64,000 nucleotides of DNA, from contig CM055881.1 in the NCBI GenBank assembly GCA_029582165.1, forward strand, positions 20,775,594-20,839,593, in the 5' to 3' direction. Positions within the stretch are counted from its first letter, which is position 1, and every line of letters begins with the position of its first letter. The position numbers and the translations under genes were made by a program. The stretch is from Portulaca oleracea. Its lineage: Eukaryota > Streptophyta > Magnoliopsida > Caryophyllales > Portulacaceae. A model generated the notes under the pieces. The model saw only the letters and a program-made list of their open reading frames with translations, did no database searches and had not been told where the DNA came from. Below, piece after piece: positions 23,788 through 35,800 of this stretch.

Positions 23788-24570
23788 AAATGTTAAGTTT
23801 AAGAGATGATCATGATAAGTAAGGTCATGGAAAGATATTTATTTATCTAGTGATCTTAGTTAAAGAGGGCACTCAAAGGCATCATGATCAAGTTCTTTCA
23901 AGGGCACAAGGTTCTGTAGTGATCCTTGATAAGGGGATGGGAGTAAAGCCCACTTATAGATTGTCATCAATGGAGCTCCAACTCACGCTTGACACCTCTT
24001 GTCAAGTCTTGAGTTCAATGGTCGACAACGTTGAATGATAATGAGAGCATTAAAACTTTCAAGATAAATCATCCCAAGGACATGATGATGCTCAAGAACC
24101 GTAATGTTCAAGAGGTTTGAGTCTATGACTCATTAACGAACTTTGAATCGATGAGATGAGGAGCTCTATTACGGGGTGTAAAAGTCTGCCTATGTGAGGA
24201 CGTGAAGTGGGCCGCTTCGGATAGCCTAGGGCTGGGCTTGATTGTTCTCGCAGATGGTATGGGACACGTGGCTGGTTTGAAATAGTGTCTTTATTTTAAG
24301 CGATGTTTTGGGTTGTGTGTGTGTTATGATTCCAATTAGTTAAATAAGGATGTAAAGTTCAAAGACTTGTCTACTTATGCATCCGGACTAATTGAATTTA
24401 TGTACACTAAGTGAAAGTTCAAGTTGAAAGGCACTTTCATGACGCATAACAGCTCCTTGATTTCTCGGGTGTTGAATCTTTCTAGAAGTTGCCATGTATG
24501 GCGGGGGTAATTTTACCCAAGTGAGGGATCCCGGGCTACTTCAAGTGGTACTCTTGAAATGGCGGGGGAT

Positions 24571-25291
24571 TGTTGGAGTATTTCAAGAGTCAAGAGGCAT
24601 AAAAGTATAAGATATAAGCATAGGATCGACCGGGAGGTCAGAAATGAGCTTAATAAGAAAAAGGGGCTCAACACGGATCATGTCTAGTCTGACACGGCCT
24701 CTGGTGGTGTCCAGAGAGCACAAATTCTGTGCATTGGATCAACATGGATCGTGTCGATCCAACAGAGGTCGTGTTGAGTTCAACACGGACCGTGTTGATC
24801 TAATACAGGTCGTGTTGAGTTCAGTCGGGATTGATTTTGTAATCCCTTGATTTATGCCTCGTGGTCAATTGAATTTGAGCATGTTTTGGGATATTATTTG
24901 ACTGAGAAATCAGTCATGATTTCTCATTATTAATATTCAAGCACATCCCTTGGATTATGCTCTTGATTATTGGCAAGTTTGACTAGCTTGTTGGCTCCTA
25001 AGATCACTATAAAAGGTGGATGAATTGTTCCTTCATCCATACCCTCAATCATCATCTTTTCTGTTCTAGAGAGTTTCAACACACTCCTAAGGTGTTGAAC
25101 TACATCAACATTCTTTGAGAGCCCATGAGAAATCTTCTACTTTGCTTACAAGAAGTTAGGTTTTACCCTTGAGTCTTTTCACGGTCTAGTGAATAAGTCT
25201 TAAGGGGAGACGGGCTTGTCCTCGACTACTAGCCACCCAAGTGATCCCCCATCTTCCATGTGACCGTGTTTCTCCATCTTATTTTCCAACA
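24571..25291 (+). repeat. 3' LTR of the LARD-like element
   Basis: 721 bp, starting TGTTGGAG after the purine tract and ending CCAACA. It has fewer copies of the 41-bp unit than the left LTR, which accounts for most of the length difference. Confidence 0.9.
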
Positions 25292-25296
25292 ATGTT

Positions 25297-26252
25297 CTTT
25301 GTTGAATCTTTGCGAGTTTTAATGGGTTGGTGACAATTTTTTCAGAAGACATAGAAAAATCTAAGATGGATGAGGCTTCTTCAAGCAATACATAATCCTC
25401 ATATGGGCACTACCATTACCTGTTCTAACTGTCTCTCAAGGTTAGGAAGATGGATGTCCATTAAATTTCAGCATTTCCTTAGCAATTTCTCATATAATTA
25501 ATCTGTTAACCCTAAAACTTGATTTTGATGGTTTAATGTTTTGGGTAGTGGGTATCGTTCATTTTCCGTTTTATTGGTTTCTGACAACCTAAATCAACAA
25601 CTTTGGGTTTAAAATAGTTTTTCGGGTAGAATAGTTCTGAACTTAGTAGAATAGTTTTTTGGGTATCAAAGGTAAGGTTTCGAGTTGTTGTTTTTTTTTA
25701 AAAAAAAAAAACCTATCAAACCGTCTATGCTTGCTACTGTCTGCTGTGAGTTACTCCTGTTCTGGGCTGTTTGAACATAATTCTTTGTGGTTTAAGTTTT
25801 TGATGATTGGCTTCTTAAAAATATGATGGAAGGTTTACAATCATGCTTGGGATGATTGAACAAGGTTTTAGTAGGTTTTGATGTCAATAACTTATAGAAT
25901 TCTTGCCCAATTTTTTTCCATCACTTTTGGCTGTTTAGGGCTATTTTTGGTGTGATTTTGGTGAACTTTGCTCACATTTGGGTCCCTAAAATAAAGTTGA
26001 AGGTTGAAAAATTGTATTTGGAGGTTTAGTGTTGATTTAAATTGGTCTGGGTTATGTTTAAAGCTCACTTTTTTGCCCAATTTTTTATTCTGGTATGCTT
26101 GTTTTGGCTGCTGTTAGGGGCTAATTTGGATGGAATTATTAGTGTTTTTGGGTAATTTTTGCCACTGAAATTCAAGATAGGTAGGTGTGAGGTAATAGTG
26201 AAACTTGCTTTGTCTATTAGCTCAAGTTAGATAATCACGGGGTTTGTATTTT
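25297..26252. other. Intergenic DNA between two LTR elements
   Basis: T-rich plus strand with no ORF; it includes the continuation of the diverged repeat block up to about 25400. Nothing else recognised. Confidence 0.4.
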
Positions 26253-26257
26253 TCTTT

Positions 26258-26471
26258 TGTTAGGAATAGTAAATCTTGTATTTCCAATTTGTTCACAAGT
26301 TTATTTCTTTGTTTTCTTTTATCTTGTTTCTTGGTTAGTTAGGGAGGTTGGTTATAAATAACCTACCTCTCCCCCTTGTATTTCTTGAGTTGAGATTCAT
26401 CAACAATAACATTTCTCAAATCTCTCTCCCTTTTCTCTCTTTAGTTTCCCCAAATTGGGTGAAACTTAACA
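26258..26471 (+). repeat. 5' LTR of the TRIM-like element
   Basis: 214 bp. It contains GGTTATAAATAAC (TATA box near 26352) and a TC-rich segment before the terminal ACTTAACA. Confidence 0.92.
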
Positions 26472-26485
26472 TGGTATCAGAGCAG
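26472..26485 (+). other. Primer-binding site, initiator tRNA-Met type
   Basis: TGGTATCAGAGCAG begins at the first base after the 5' LTR. Confidence 0.9.
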
Positions 26486-26642
26486 GCTTAGTTCCTGTCC
26501 TTTTTCTTCCTCCATTTCACATTCTTCTTCTTCATCATCTTTCCACCCCTTTCCAGAAAACCATAAACTTCCACAATCAAGAAACCAACTCTGCTCTACT
26601 GCTGCGTGCTCGCCGAGTCGAAAAGGGTCCGACTCCGACGAC

Positions 26643-26810
26643 GTCTGTGCACATTGTCGGCGACCGATCAAACCCTTGATCCATCATCCTCGCAGAGATC
26701 TGCTCCCACAGATGCTTGTTCGATTTTGAGGTGTTGAACAGCGAATCCAACTCTCTCCTGAGGCTAATCAAGCTCCTCGTCTCCTCCTGAACCCATGTCT
26801 CCGCCCAGAT
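26643..26810 (-). pseudogene. Captured trihelix (GT-1/GT-4-type) transcription-factor exon fragment, antisense
   Basis: On the minus strand 26795-26643 reads 51 uninterrupted codons starting [20 protein letters not shown], continuing through [14 protein letters not shown] and [11 protein letters not shown]. This is the first part of the trihelix DNA-binding domain of plant GT factors: tryptophan at position 1, LRRE, the SKSNKHLWE helix and RSPTMC. Similarity ends exactly at CTD, followed by GTCGTC, a plausible splice-donor position; the family continues with KWRNLLKEFKK, which is absent. In-frame similarity (AETW) extends a few codons upstream. The fragment lies antisense to the retroelement and has no start or stop of its own. 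Confidence 0.85.
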
Positions 26811-26814
26811 TTCG

Positions 26815-27200
26815 TCTCATCCCGCCATTGTCATCGGCGATGGCCTCGCCGGTTTCTCCGCTGCCACGAAGCTCCGTTTTCGTCACCTCCTACATCAACC
26901 GCGACCCCTCCCTCTGATCCCTCCTCTCCCGCTTTGACGTCACCGCCAAGACCGCCGGAAACAACCCACATTCGTCGATCTGTGATTTGAAGATTGTTCG
27001 AGGAGTTTCAGTGTGGTTTTTGTGAGGTTTTGTCACGAAGATCTGACGGTTTCTTTACTGTATTCTATCTATCTTGGCTTGAGATCCGGGCCAAGCACAG
27101 AAAAGAAGGGGGAAACATTCGGTTTAGTTCTGGATACTTTGGTTCACGATTGCGGTATTCGATTTCTATTGGTAGTTTCAAGTTTGTAGTTCTGGATTTG
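26815..27200 (+). other. Second gene-like segment in the TRIM-like interior
   Basis: 26820-26990 is GC-rich. In one plus frame it reads VIGDGLAGFSAATKL, reminiscent of an FAD-binding GxGxxG start; in another it reads SSVFVTSYINRDPS, then a stop, then SLLSRFDVTAKTAGNNPHSS. I could not decide between them or name a family. Possibly a captured exon. Confidence 0.3.
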
Positions 27201-27975
27201 ATTCTGTATTCTTGAGGAGCTCAGATTAGATTATAAACATGGCATCGAAGGAGGGGTTCTTGACAGAAGAAAGCAGAGGAAGGAGAAACAGGAGAAAGAA
27301 TTGATTCTCTGCTGTACTTTACTTTGCTTTCTTGGTTTGCTATTATTTGTCTCTGAAAAGGGCCTTTTGGAACCCAATTCAACCTCACTTTGTTGTTTCC
27401 CTCCCTTATACTGCTTCCTCAAACATGACCTCTTCCATCTTTGCTTCTCTATTCATGGATTCAAAGAGCCGGTCAAGTTTATACAGTATTTTCATCGGGG
27501 TATGTCTGATTTGCTGCAAAGATGACATTGTAGCGTTTGTCATGTTGGATGTGATCACTCAAGTAGAGCAGAATCTGGGATAGGGTTCCAAGCTGATGTT
27601 CACTATCAAGGTGGGGATGTTGTAAGAACCAGTGAATGCATAACTGAGGGTGGAGATTTCCCTTTCATTCACCATGTCTGATAAAAGGATTATGGTTGAT
27701 CCTCTCTTCGTTCTCTCGTCCGATCAACAGGGAAAATCTCTATTAGGCCAATGTATTCGCCGGAGACAATTTCAATACCTGGAAAAGTTTGGCAATCTAT
27801 CTTTCTCTCTTTCTTTCGTCATTTGACTCCACGAATTTCTTCCGTGTCTACGTCCATTTCACCCGTTATTACAAGTTGTGGTGATGGCGAGGAAGCTGTT
27901 GGAGTTAAAGTTCAAGATATCCATTGTTGGCAAATTGGAGTTTTGACACCCTCCTATTTGGGGGGGGGGGGGGGG

Positions 27976-28189
27976 TGTTAGGAATAGTAAATCTTGTATT
28001 TCCAATTTGTTCACAAGTTTATTTCTTTGTTTTCTTTTATCTTGTTTCTTGGTTAGTTAGGGAGGTTGGTTATAAATAACTTACCTCTCCCCCTTGTATT
28101 TCTTGAGTTGAGATTCATCAATAATAACATTTCTCAAATCTCTCTCCCTTTTCTCTCTTTAGTTTCCCCAAATTGGGTGAAACTTAACA
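27976..28189 (+). repeat. 3' LTR of the TRIM-like element
   Basis: 214 bp, nearly identical to the left LTR and preceded by the G-run polypurine tract (about 27959-27975). Confidence 0.92.
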
Positions 28190-28194
28190 TCTTT

Positions 28195-30085
28195 TCCTGT
28201 GAGTCTTTGTTAGTGCAATACTCATCCTATTTTCACAGTTGGGCGAGTACATGTTTGTAGTGCAAGGAATTACCTTTGTTTGCCAACTTATTTCTAGTGC
28301 TTATTTCGTTATTGTTGGAATTGTCATTGGTTTGTTGGCCAACTTATTTGTTCTAGGTGCTCTGTTGATATTTTTAATTGTTGTTGTAGCTAATATGGGA
28401 CAATATGATCATATTCACATAATTTGGTTTCCTCTTTTTTTATATTTGGAGATTGGTCATGGTTTGAGCTAAGTTTTGCTCTTTACTAAAGAATATTGCT
28501 CTTTAGTGTGTATTTTATTCCGTATGACCTTTGTTGTCCTGTTTCTTAAACATAGAGATTATGGACATGTAAGAGTACATAGATCGACATGGAGGGAATT
28601 GCTCAACAATCTTCATTCTCAAATAAACCAATATACCATAAATGACATGTATTTCCAAGTAATACTCTGATCTACTTGCTATTTAATGTAGTATCGATGT
28701 GGTGATTCCACCTTGTATTCTTATTTGTTTTCTTGAGCACAAATTGTTGCATGGTACTTTGAACTGCTTATGGTCAAGTTTGTGGCAAATCTCTTCTCAA
28801 TTGGACAGACATCAATGGCACTTTCCAACTATTCAGGATTATATATTGTTATGGTGTGATGAGGATGACTGGCTTCAAATATGAACTGGTAGCTAGATTG
28901 TTTAAGTTAGATGTAAATAATTTTCAAATCCGATAAGCATGTAAATGGAACCAAATTTTGAGTGAATATTCAAGAATTGCAACATACAATTAGTAAACAA
29001 GCTGCAAATTGCCACAAGCTCCAGTATATAAACCTGAAGATGTGTCTTAATTGGTCAGCTCATGGAAGACTTACTCTATTGTGCATGTTTGTCTAAGCTA
29101 CTGTGAAATGTTTGTTTATTTAGATTGATCAAATATTTGTTATGGAGTCCATCTTCCTAACTACCTTGAAATAGTGGTCAAAGTTTGCTCCATCAGCCTA
29201 TCAAAAGGAAGGTGAGAAAATGAAAAAAGAAGAATGTTTAAAAAGGTTGAACATCATTCTTACTTATAAACTGTCACAACATAGTGCATTTTCTAAGCAT
29301 CCGTAATGTCCAATCTCCATGCCCTAAATATCTTTTCATTCTCATCATCTTGCATTCACTGGAAATAGAAGTATATCATTCTTACCTAAGAAACTATCAC
29401 AAACTATTCATCTTTAAAGATTTGATCAAACTTCATAGTCATCATCCACTTCATTATATAAATTGACCAATTTAATACTGCAGCTGAAACAATAAAAATC
29501 ATGTCAACTTGGCTTTATGCACTTTATCTAATTATAACCCCACGATGTTCAAGAGTTGGGACTATGGAGTAGGAATTGAATAGTCATAGACAGAGGTACT
29601 GCTAACAATATGAAAGCCCAACTTAAAAGAAGAGGTATGCTGATATTCTTATAGGTGGGTCTGGACTAGCTAAGTATATGAAAGACAATAAATTCCCTAC
29701 ATCTATAATTCTAGTTTTGAAAAAAGGTTTCTATTCATTCATATTAGAGGAATTAAGGAAACATAGATAACCAATATTCATTCATATTAGTGGAGTTATA
29801 GGTCACTCTCTTATTTGATATAGTGTGCTAGAAAGAAATCAATTACTATTTTTGTTTTTTTATGCAATACCCAATCTAGCGTTTACCATTAGTATTTGGT
29901 CTGATGCATAGATATTGCATAAGTTAAGCCTTACTGGCGTTGATATTAGGATGAGAATATTCATCAAATTTGGTGCATTGGATACGAATTGGGGTGAAAA
30001 ACAATCATAAAATTTGGTGCAGTGTATTATTGCTTGTGAAACTGGAAGGTACTTCTAATACTGGGTTTTTGCAATGCACTTCACA
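28195..30085. other. Intergenic DNA, nothing coding recognised
   Basis: Several short plus-strand frames near 28240-28900 are hydrophobic by composition but lack any recognisable domain. Two similar phrases around 'catcattcttac' and 'actgtcaca' occur near 29255 and 29375. Confidence 0.4.
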
Positions 30086-30087
30086 AC

Positions 30088-30804
30088 CAATCTTTTGTTT
30101 CTATAAGGACTTCCAGTACTATGAGGAAGTCATTGCCACCCCTACCAATGATTCCAAGGTGGTGATCAAGTTCCTCAAGAAGAATATCTTTATATGGTTT
30201 GGAACTCCAAGGGCTTTATTGAGTGATAATGGCACTCACTTTTACAACAAGCCACTTGATGCTCTCTTAGCTAAGTATGCGGTCACTCACAAAGTTTGCT
30301 ACACCTTATCAACCCCAAGCTAGTGGACAAGTTGAGCTTTCCAACCGAGAAGTAAAGAGCATATTGGAGAAGACCATGAGTATATTGAGGAAGGATTGGT
30401 CACGCAAGCTCGATGATGCATTATGGGCTTACCGGACTGCATTCAAGACTCCTTTGGGCACTACTCCATACCGGTTAGTTTGTGGGAAATCATGTCATTT
30501 GTCAATTGAGATGGAGTGGGTCATCCAAACTCTTAATTTTGATCACAAGATGGTGGGAGAAAGAATACTATTGCAACTCCAAGAGCTCGATGAATTGAGG
30601 TTGGAGGCTTATGATAGTTCTCGGATTTACAAGGAGAGAAGAAAGCATTGGCATGATAAGCACATCTTGAAGAAGTTTGAAGATGGTGATATGGTACTTT
30701 TGTTTAACTCAACGTTGAAACTCTTCTTGGGTAAGTTGAAATCCCGATGGTCGGGACCATTTTGGGTTTTGAAGGTCTTTCCTCATGGAGTGATAAAGAA
30801 TTGA
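30088..30804 (+). pseudogene. Ty3/gypsy integrase fragment (Athila/Tat-like), frameshifted
   Basis: The first part reads EEVIATPTNDSKVVIKFLKK, then FGTPRALLSDNGTHF (second catalytic Asp) and KYAVTHKV. One extra T near 30297 shifts the frame; the other frame resumes at [20 protein letters not shown] (catalytic Glu), runs through [20 protein letters not shown] and the GPY/F-like [17 protein letters not shown], and stops. The N-terminal zinc finger, the first catalytic Asp, RT and RNase H are missing. The SRWSGPF..KVFPHG ending is typical of Athila/Tat-clade integrases. No LTRs were found next to it, so it is an isolated remnant. Confidence 0.9.
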
Positions 30805-31540
30805 GATGTTTTGCAAGCTTATGGTAGAATGTAGCTTTGGATTGAGTATTGAGTGTACCTTCATTAATTTATCTATTTTCAAACATTTTGTGGAAGTACC
30901 CATGAGTGTTGATGACTGCCCTATATAGATGGAAGTAGCCCCAGAGACCCCAATAAGCTAAGGCCCATTCTACAAATCTCTACAAGGTTCCTAGTCTTAC
31001 ATTAATTGCAGTAGTGCACGCTTGCCTCTCGGAACATAATCCGACATTGCTATTACTCTAACTCAATTTCGGATATGGGTTCCTAAATGAACCGTGCAAA
31101 AAAAAAAGGTCGTTACAGTTGTCTTTATTAGAATAAGAGTTATTGAATTGTATTCAAGATAGTCTATGTTGTTTGAGCTGGATTATTAGGTTGTTTCAAG
31201 TTTAAGTTAATATCTTTGTCATGTACTATACTTCTTTGGAGACATGACAGTAACCCCCGTTAGTGTGCCTTTCCATTGCAAATTTTATTAAGTTTTATTT
31301 ATATGATAGTTTTGACTTTCTAGAGCATTACATAATGGTATCACAACTTTAGATTTTGTCCCTACTCTCTTACCCAAGTTACTATACATGTACTAGATGC
31401 TAGTGCCAGTGTGATAGGTATTATGTTGTGTAGTTGGAAATACTATGTTTGGTAACTCTCTCGAGTATCTCTATTTATATGGTTTTGGTCTGATTAAGTG
31501 AGATTTTAAGTTATATCTCTTGGGGTATTTGTGTATAGAT
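30805..31540. other. Degenerate sequence downstream of the integrase remnant
   Basis: Probably decayed retroelement DNA. 'aatggtatcacaac' near 31334 resembles a mutated PBS, but no LTR boundary could be set. Confidence 0.3.
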
Positions 31541-31552
31541 TATGATTATTGG

Positions 31553-31900
31553 AACTAGGCCTCAACCCATGCGATGCACGGAGTAAATTAAATTAGTTAC
31601 TTTTGAAATTTTATAAAAGTTATGGATAAGTAACTGTCCATACAAAGTAAACCAAATGAAAAATTAATGAAATTGTTACATGGAAAATATCATAATAAAT
31701 TGTTCCCATAAAACATATAATTTAGCAATAGAAAATTTTCTAAAATGATAATGAACGTTGACTACGGTGAGTTGCATGATGCATCATCCTTCTTTACATG
31801 GACCTGCAATTTTAAATTATCCTATAAATAGTGGTACAATTTTGTGAAATCCGTGCCATGCACGTGGTACAATAAAATGGTTATTTGTATCGCAAAAAAA
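31553..31900 (-). mobile_element. Helitron-like terminal hairpins
   Basis: Read on the minus strand, CTCCGTGCATCGCATGGGT is a stem-loop followed by a short spacer and CCTAG|TT near 31554, matching a Helitron 3' end. A second palindrome of the same type, CCGTGCCATGCACGTGG, lies near 31853-31869. No 5' TC end was assigned, and the span between is unassigned. Confidence 0.4.
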
Positions 31901-32154
31901 GTTAAATGATAATAGCAGGTATAAGAACACAGACCAACAATTTACTTGCGAAAAGAATAAACTGGCACAAATCCACAATAAATTTATTTAAACTAACTGG
32001 TAACTGCTTAGCCGATGACAATGATATATAGTTATAACTTTGAGAGTAGAACATCAATTGCATTCAGAGACATTAATGTTCGTTGAACAAGAATTTTGGA
32101 CATACATGATACATTTGTTGCTATGGTCTTGTCACTATTCATGATAAACAATTG
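31901..32154. other. Spacer before the copia element
   Basis: Nothing recognised. Confidence 0.3.
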
Positions 32155-32159
32155 CCTCT

Positions 32160-32733
32160 TGTTAGAGAAAAGTGAGTAGCAAGGTAATAGCGGAAGCGAA
32201 TAATAGAATCGAAAACGAGATGACGGATATTACGAAAAAATTTAGGAACGAAAAATAAGCGATAAAATCAAACACCAGAATTACGTGGGAAACTGAAGAA
32301 TTCGGAGAAAAACCCACGGACGGCGACAGCCAGAAAATAATCCACTATGAGAAAAGAGGAGTACAACCTGATCACTATCACAGGGTGTGATTCGATCCAC
32401 AAAGGAGATTACAATAACAATCTCTCAACACTCAACTCACAATCTCTCAAGATACACTGGGGAAAATATTGGTGAGACCCCTTTCTCTCTCAATATTTTC
32501 TCTCTCTCTAACTCTCTGTGTTTACCGATGTGTTTTTGGTGGAGAAACATGTACCCTATTTATAGGGAAAACTCCCTATAACCTAACTTGACTCTCACTC
32601 CAATTAGATTTAGAACCTAATACAATTAGGAAACCCAACATAATAAGGAAGCCTAAATAATATCCTAATACAATTAGGAAACAAATAATTGTGAGATCAA
32701 GAGATTTGGTGATTTTAGGACACTTTCCTAACA
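32160..32733 (-). repeat. 3' LTR of the full-length copia element
   Basis: 574 bp. A minus-strand TATA box CCTATAAATAGGG lies near 32557-32570, and the polypurine tract abuts at 32734-32749. Confidence 0.93.
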
Positions 32734-32832
32734 AACTCCACCTTGGACTAAAATCAACGAATCATCGGTCCAGATAAACATCTTGACTGTCGCCATCAAC
32801 ACGCCCCTCCGCAGGTGTGGCCTCGCAGGGCT

Positions 32833-35800
32833 CTACATGCTTAGAACACCAACTAAGTCCAAACAATGTTCGAACTTAGCTATAGATAGAGGCTTGGTTA
32901 ACATGTCTGCAGGATTATCAGAAGTATGCACCTTCTTCACCACAATCTCTCCCGCAGCAACTGTATCTCTGATGAAGTGATACCTGAAGCTTATGTGCTT
33001 GGTCTTCGAATGATAAGTGTCATTCTTAGTCAGATGTATAGCACTCTAACTATTAGGATAAACCACGGTCTCGCCTTGTGGTACTCTAAGCTCCATGACC
33101 AATCCACTTAACCAGATGGCTTCCTTCACTCTTTCCGTTGCAGCAATATATTCAGCCTCAGTTGTTGAAAGGGCTGTTATAGACTGAAGGAAGCTTTCCA
33201 AGATATTGCTCCTCCACACATGACGAACACATACCCTGAAATTGAGCGTCTCCTATCCAGATCTCCACCATAATCAGCATCAACATAACCTGCAGCATCA
33301 GACGTTGCAGCACTACCTCTATCATACAGGATGCCCTTCTCCAAAGTACCCTTCACATAAGGAAGGATCCACTTCACTCCTTCCCAATGCTCCTTCCCTA
33401 GATTCTGCATATATCTACTCACCACACTAACTGCGTGGGACAGGTCAGGTCTAGTACACACCATGGCATACATCAAACTACCAACTGCACTAGCATAGGG
33501 AATATTATACATCCTCCTTACCTCCAAATCAAATTTAGGGCAGTTCTCACTAGACAACTTGAAGTGTGCAGCTAAAGGAGTTGAAACTACTTTATAGTTT
33601 CTCATGTTGAATCTGTCCAACACCTTCTCCAGATATTTCTTCTAAGACAGGAACAACTTCCCTACCTTTCTATCCCTTTGGATCTCCATACCCAAAATCT
33701 TCTTCGCCGCTCTGAGGTCATTCATCTCAAACTCCTGGTTGAGTTGAGATTTCAGCTTCTTTATTAGTGACATGTCCCTGGAGGCAATCAACATGTCATC
33801 CACATACAATAATAAATAAATGAAAGACCTTTCTTCAAATTGTCTGTAGTACACACAATTATCATAGTGACTTCTTGTGTACCCTTGCCCTACCATAAAG
33901 GTATCAAATCTTTTGTACCACTGCCTGGGTGCATGTTTAAGTCAATACAAGGACTTCCTTAATCTGCATACCTGTTCCTGTTTACCAAGAACGATGAAAC
34001 CCTCTGGCTGCCTCATATATATTTCCTCCTCCAACTCGCCATGGAGGAAAGCTGTCTTGACATCAAGTTGCTCCAACTCCAAATCAAATAGAGCAACAAA
34101 GGCAAGCAAGGTGCGGATCGACGTATGCCTCACGATCGTGGCGAATACTTCGTTGTAGTCGATTCCTTCTTTCTGGTTGCAACCCCTTACCACTAATCGC
34201 CTTCCACCTTGCACTTTCTACACCAGGATACCTTCCTTTCTCTTGTACACCCACTTGCGAGAGCTCGTCGCCCTTTAGGCAACTCACATAGCTCCCATGT
34301 ATGATTTTTCTGCAGACTCTCCATCTCCTCTTGCATAGCTCCTATCCAATTTGAGGCATTCGGACAAGAGATGGCCTCTTGATAGGTAGAAGGTTCAGCA
34401 CCTTCAGGAGTCTCCTCTGCAACACTCAGCGCCTAAGCAATCATAACATCATCTTCTTCAATATATCGCGCTGGTCTCCTGATCTCCCTCATGGGACGAT
34501 CTCTAGCAATGCATGGTTGTTCCTCCACCTTAGGAACATTCGTCTCAATCTCAGGCTCATCAACCTGAGTTGGTTCAGGAGCATCAGTAGTTTGCTCCTG
34601 ATTGTAGGTTCCAGCAGCTTTACCTTGAGCCTGCTCCACCTCGAACACCATTCTTCCTGCATCCTTCTCCTGATTTCCTGCATCATCAGAAGTACCGGTG
34701 GATTTCGTTCCAGATAACATAGCAGTTTCATTAATAGTTACACCTCTAGACTGAATAACTTTCATCAAATCGGGACACCACATTCTATATCCCTTAGACT
34801 CAGACCCATAACCTAGAAACATGCATTTAGCATCCCTGGGAGACAGCTTCCCATCATTCACATGGACATATACAGGACATCCAAAAATTCTCAAATTAGA
34901 ATAATTAACTGGATTACCTGTCCATACTTCCTCTGGAATCTGGTATTCGATAGAGGCATGAGGTGATCTGTTCAGCAGGCAGTAGATATCACCTCTGCCC
35001 ATAACGATTTGTTCTTCCAAAGCCCTGCATTCGAGAGCATGCAGCGGGCTTTCTCCAGGAGTGTCCTGTTGATTCTCTCGGCTACCCCGTTTTGCTGAGG
35101 CTTACCCACCAAGGTTCGATGCCTCGCAATCCCATGCTCCTCGCAGAATTCAGTAAATTCAGAATCAACAAACTCCAACCTATTGTCAGTCCTGAATTTC
35201 TTGATTTTCCTGCCTGTCTGGTTGTCCACCAAAGCTTTGAACTTCTTGAAATATGAGAATGTCCCATTCTTGTGTCGCAGGAAATAAACCCAAGTCTTCC
35301 TCGAGAAGTCATCCACGAATGTCAACATGTAGCGCTTGCCACCCAGTGATGGCACTCTAGCAGACCCCACAAATCTGAATGAATATAATCAAGGGTCCCT
35401 GCTGTTGTATGTTTAGCCCTTGAAAAGCTAACCCTCTTCTGTTTCCCGTAGACACAGTGATCGCAAAACTCCAACTTGCCGATCTTTGCGCCTTCAAGGT
35501 ATCCGTTCTTGCTCAACATTGACATTCTCTTCTCGCCCATGTGGCCTAGTCTCATGTGCCACAGTTTTGTACTATCGGACTCATCAAGATTTAGGACTGC
35601 CGCTGCAGATCCTGTCACTGTAGACCCCTACAGGATGTATAGACTGCCCTTCCTGATTCCCATCATAAGAACCATGGAACCCCTGCACACTTTCAAAACA
35701 CCATCTTCTCCTTTGTACCTGCAGCCGTTAGCTTCAAGAGTACCCAAAGTAATTAAATTTAGAGTCATGTTAGGGATATGACGAACCTCCTTAAGAGTTC

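Larger units (their letters stand above)
19696..25291 (+). mobile_element. Complete LTR retrotransposon without coding (LARD-like), TSD ATGTT
   Basis: Two LTRs (19696-20450 and 24571-25291) start TGTTGGAGTATTTCAAGAG and end TTTTCCAACM. ATGTT is duplicated at 19691-19695 and 25292-25296. A purine-rich tract, GAAATGGCGGGGGA, immediately precedes the right LTR, which fixes the orientation as plus. The 4.1-kb interior has no ORF resembling gag, protease, RT, RNase H or integrase in any frame; it is AT-rich with many 'aagtttatg' and 'atgatta' words. This fits a large retrotransposon derivative mobilised in trans. The base after the left LTR does not open a canonical initiator-tRNA PBS (it reads ATCTTAAGACTTATTG), so priming is unexplained. 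Confidence 0.92.
26258..28189 (+). mobile_element. Small complete LTR retrotransposon (TRIM-like) carrying host-gene pieces, TSD TCTTT
   Basis: Two 214-bp LTRs (26258-26471 and 27976-28189) start TGTTAGGAATAGT and end GTGAAACTTAACA. TCTTT is duplicated at 26253-26257 and 28190-28194. TGGTATCAGAGC, complementary to initiator tRNA-Met, directly follows the left LTR, and a run of about 17 G precedes the right LTR as the polypurine tract. The 1.5-kb interior has no retroviral-type coding. It contains an antisense trihelix-gene fragment and other GC-rich gene-like sequence, so it resembles TRIM or Bs1-type elements that have transduced host sequences. Confidence 0.93.

Noticed and set aside
20451..24570. 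Protein-coding capacity in the LARD interior
   Set aside because: Only short frames exist on both strands and none shows gag or pol motifs.
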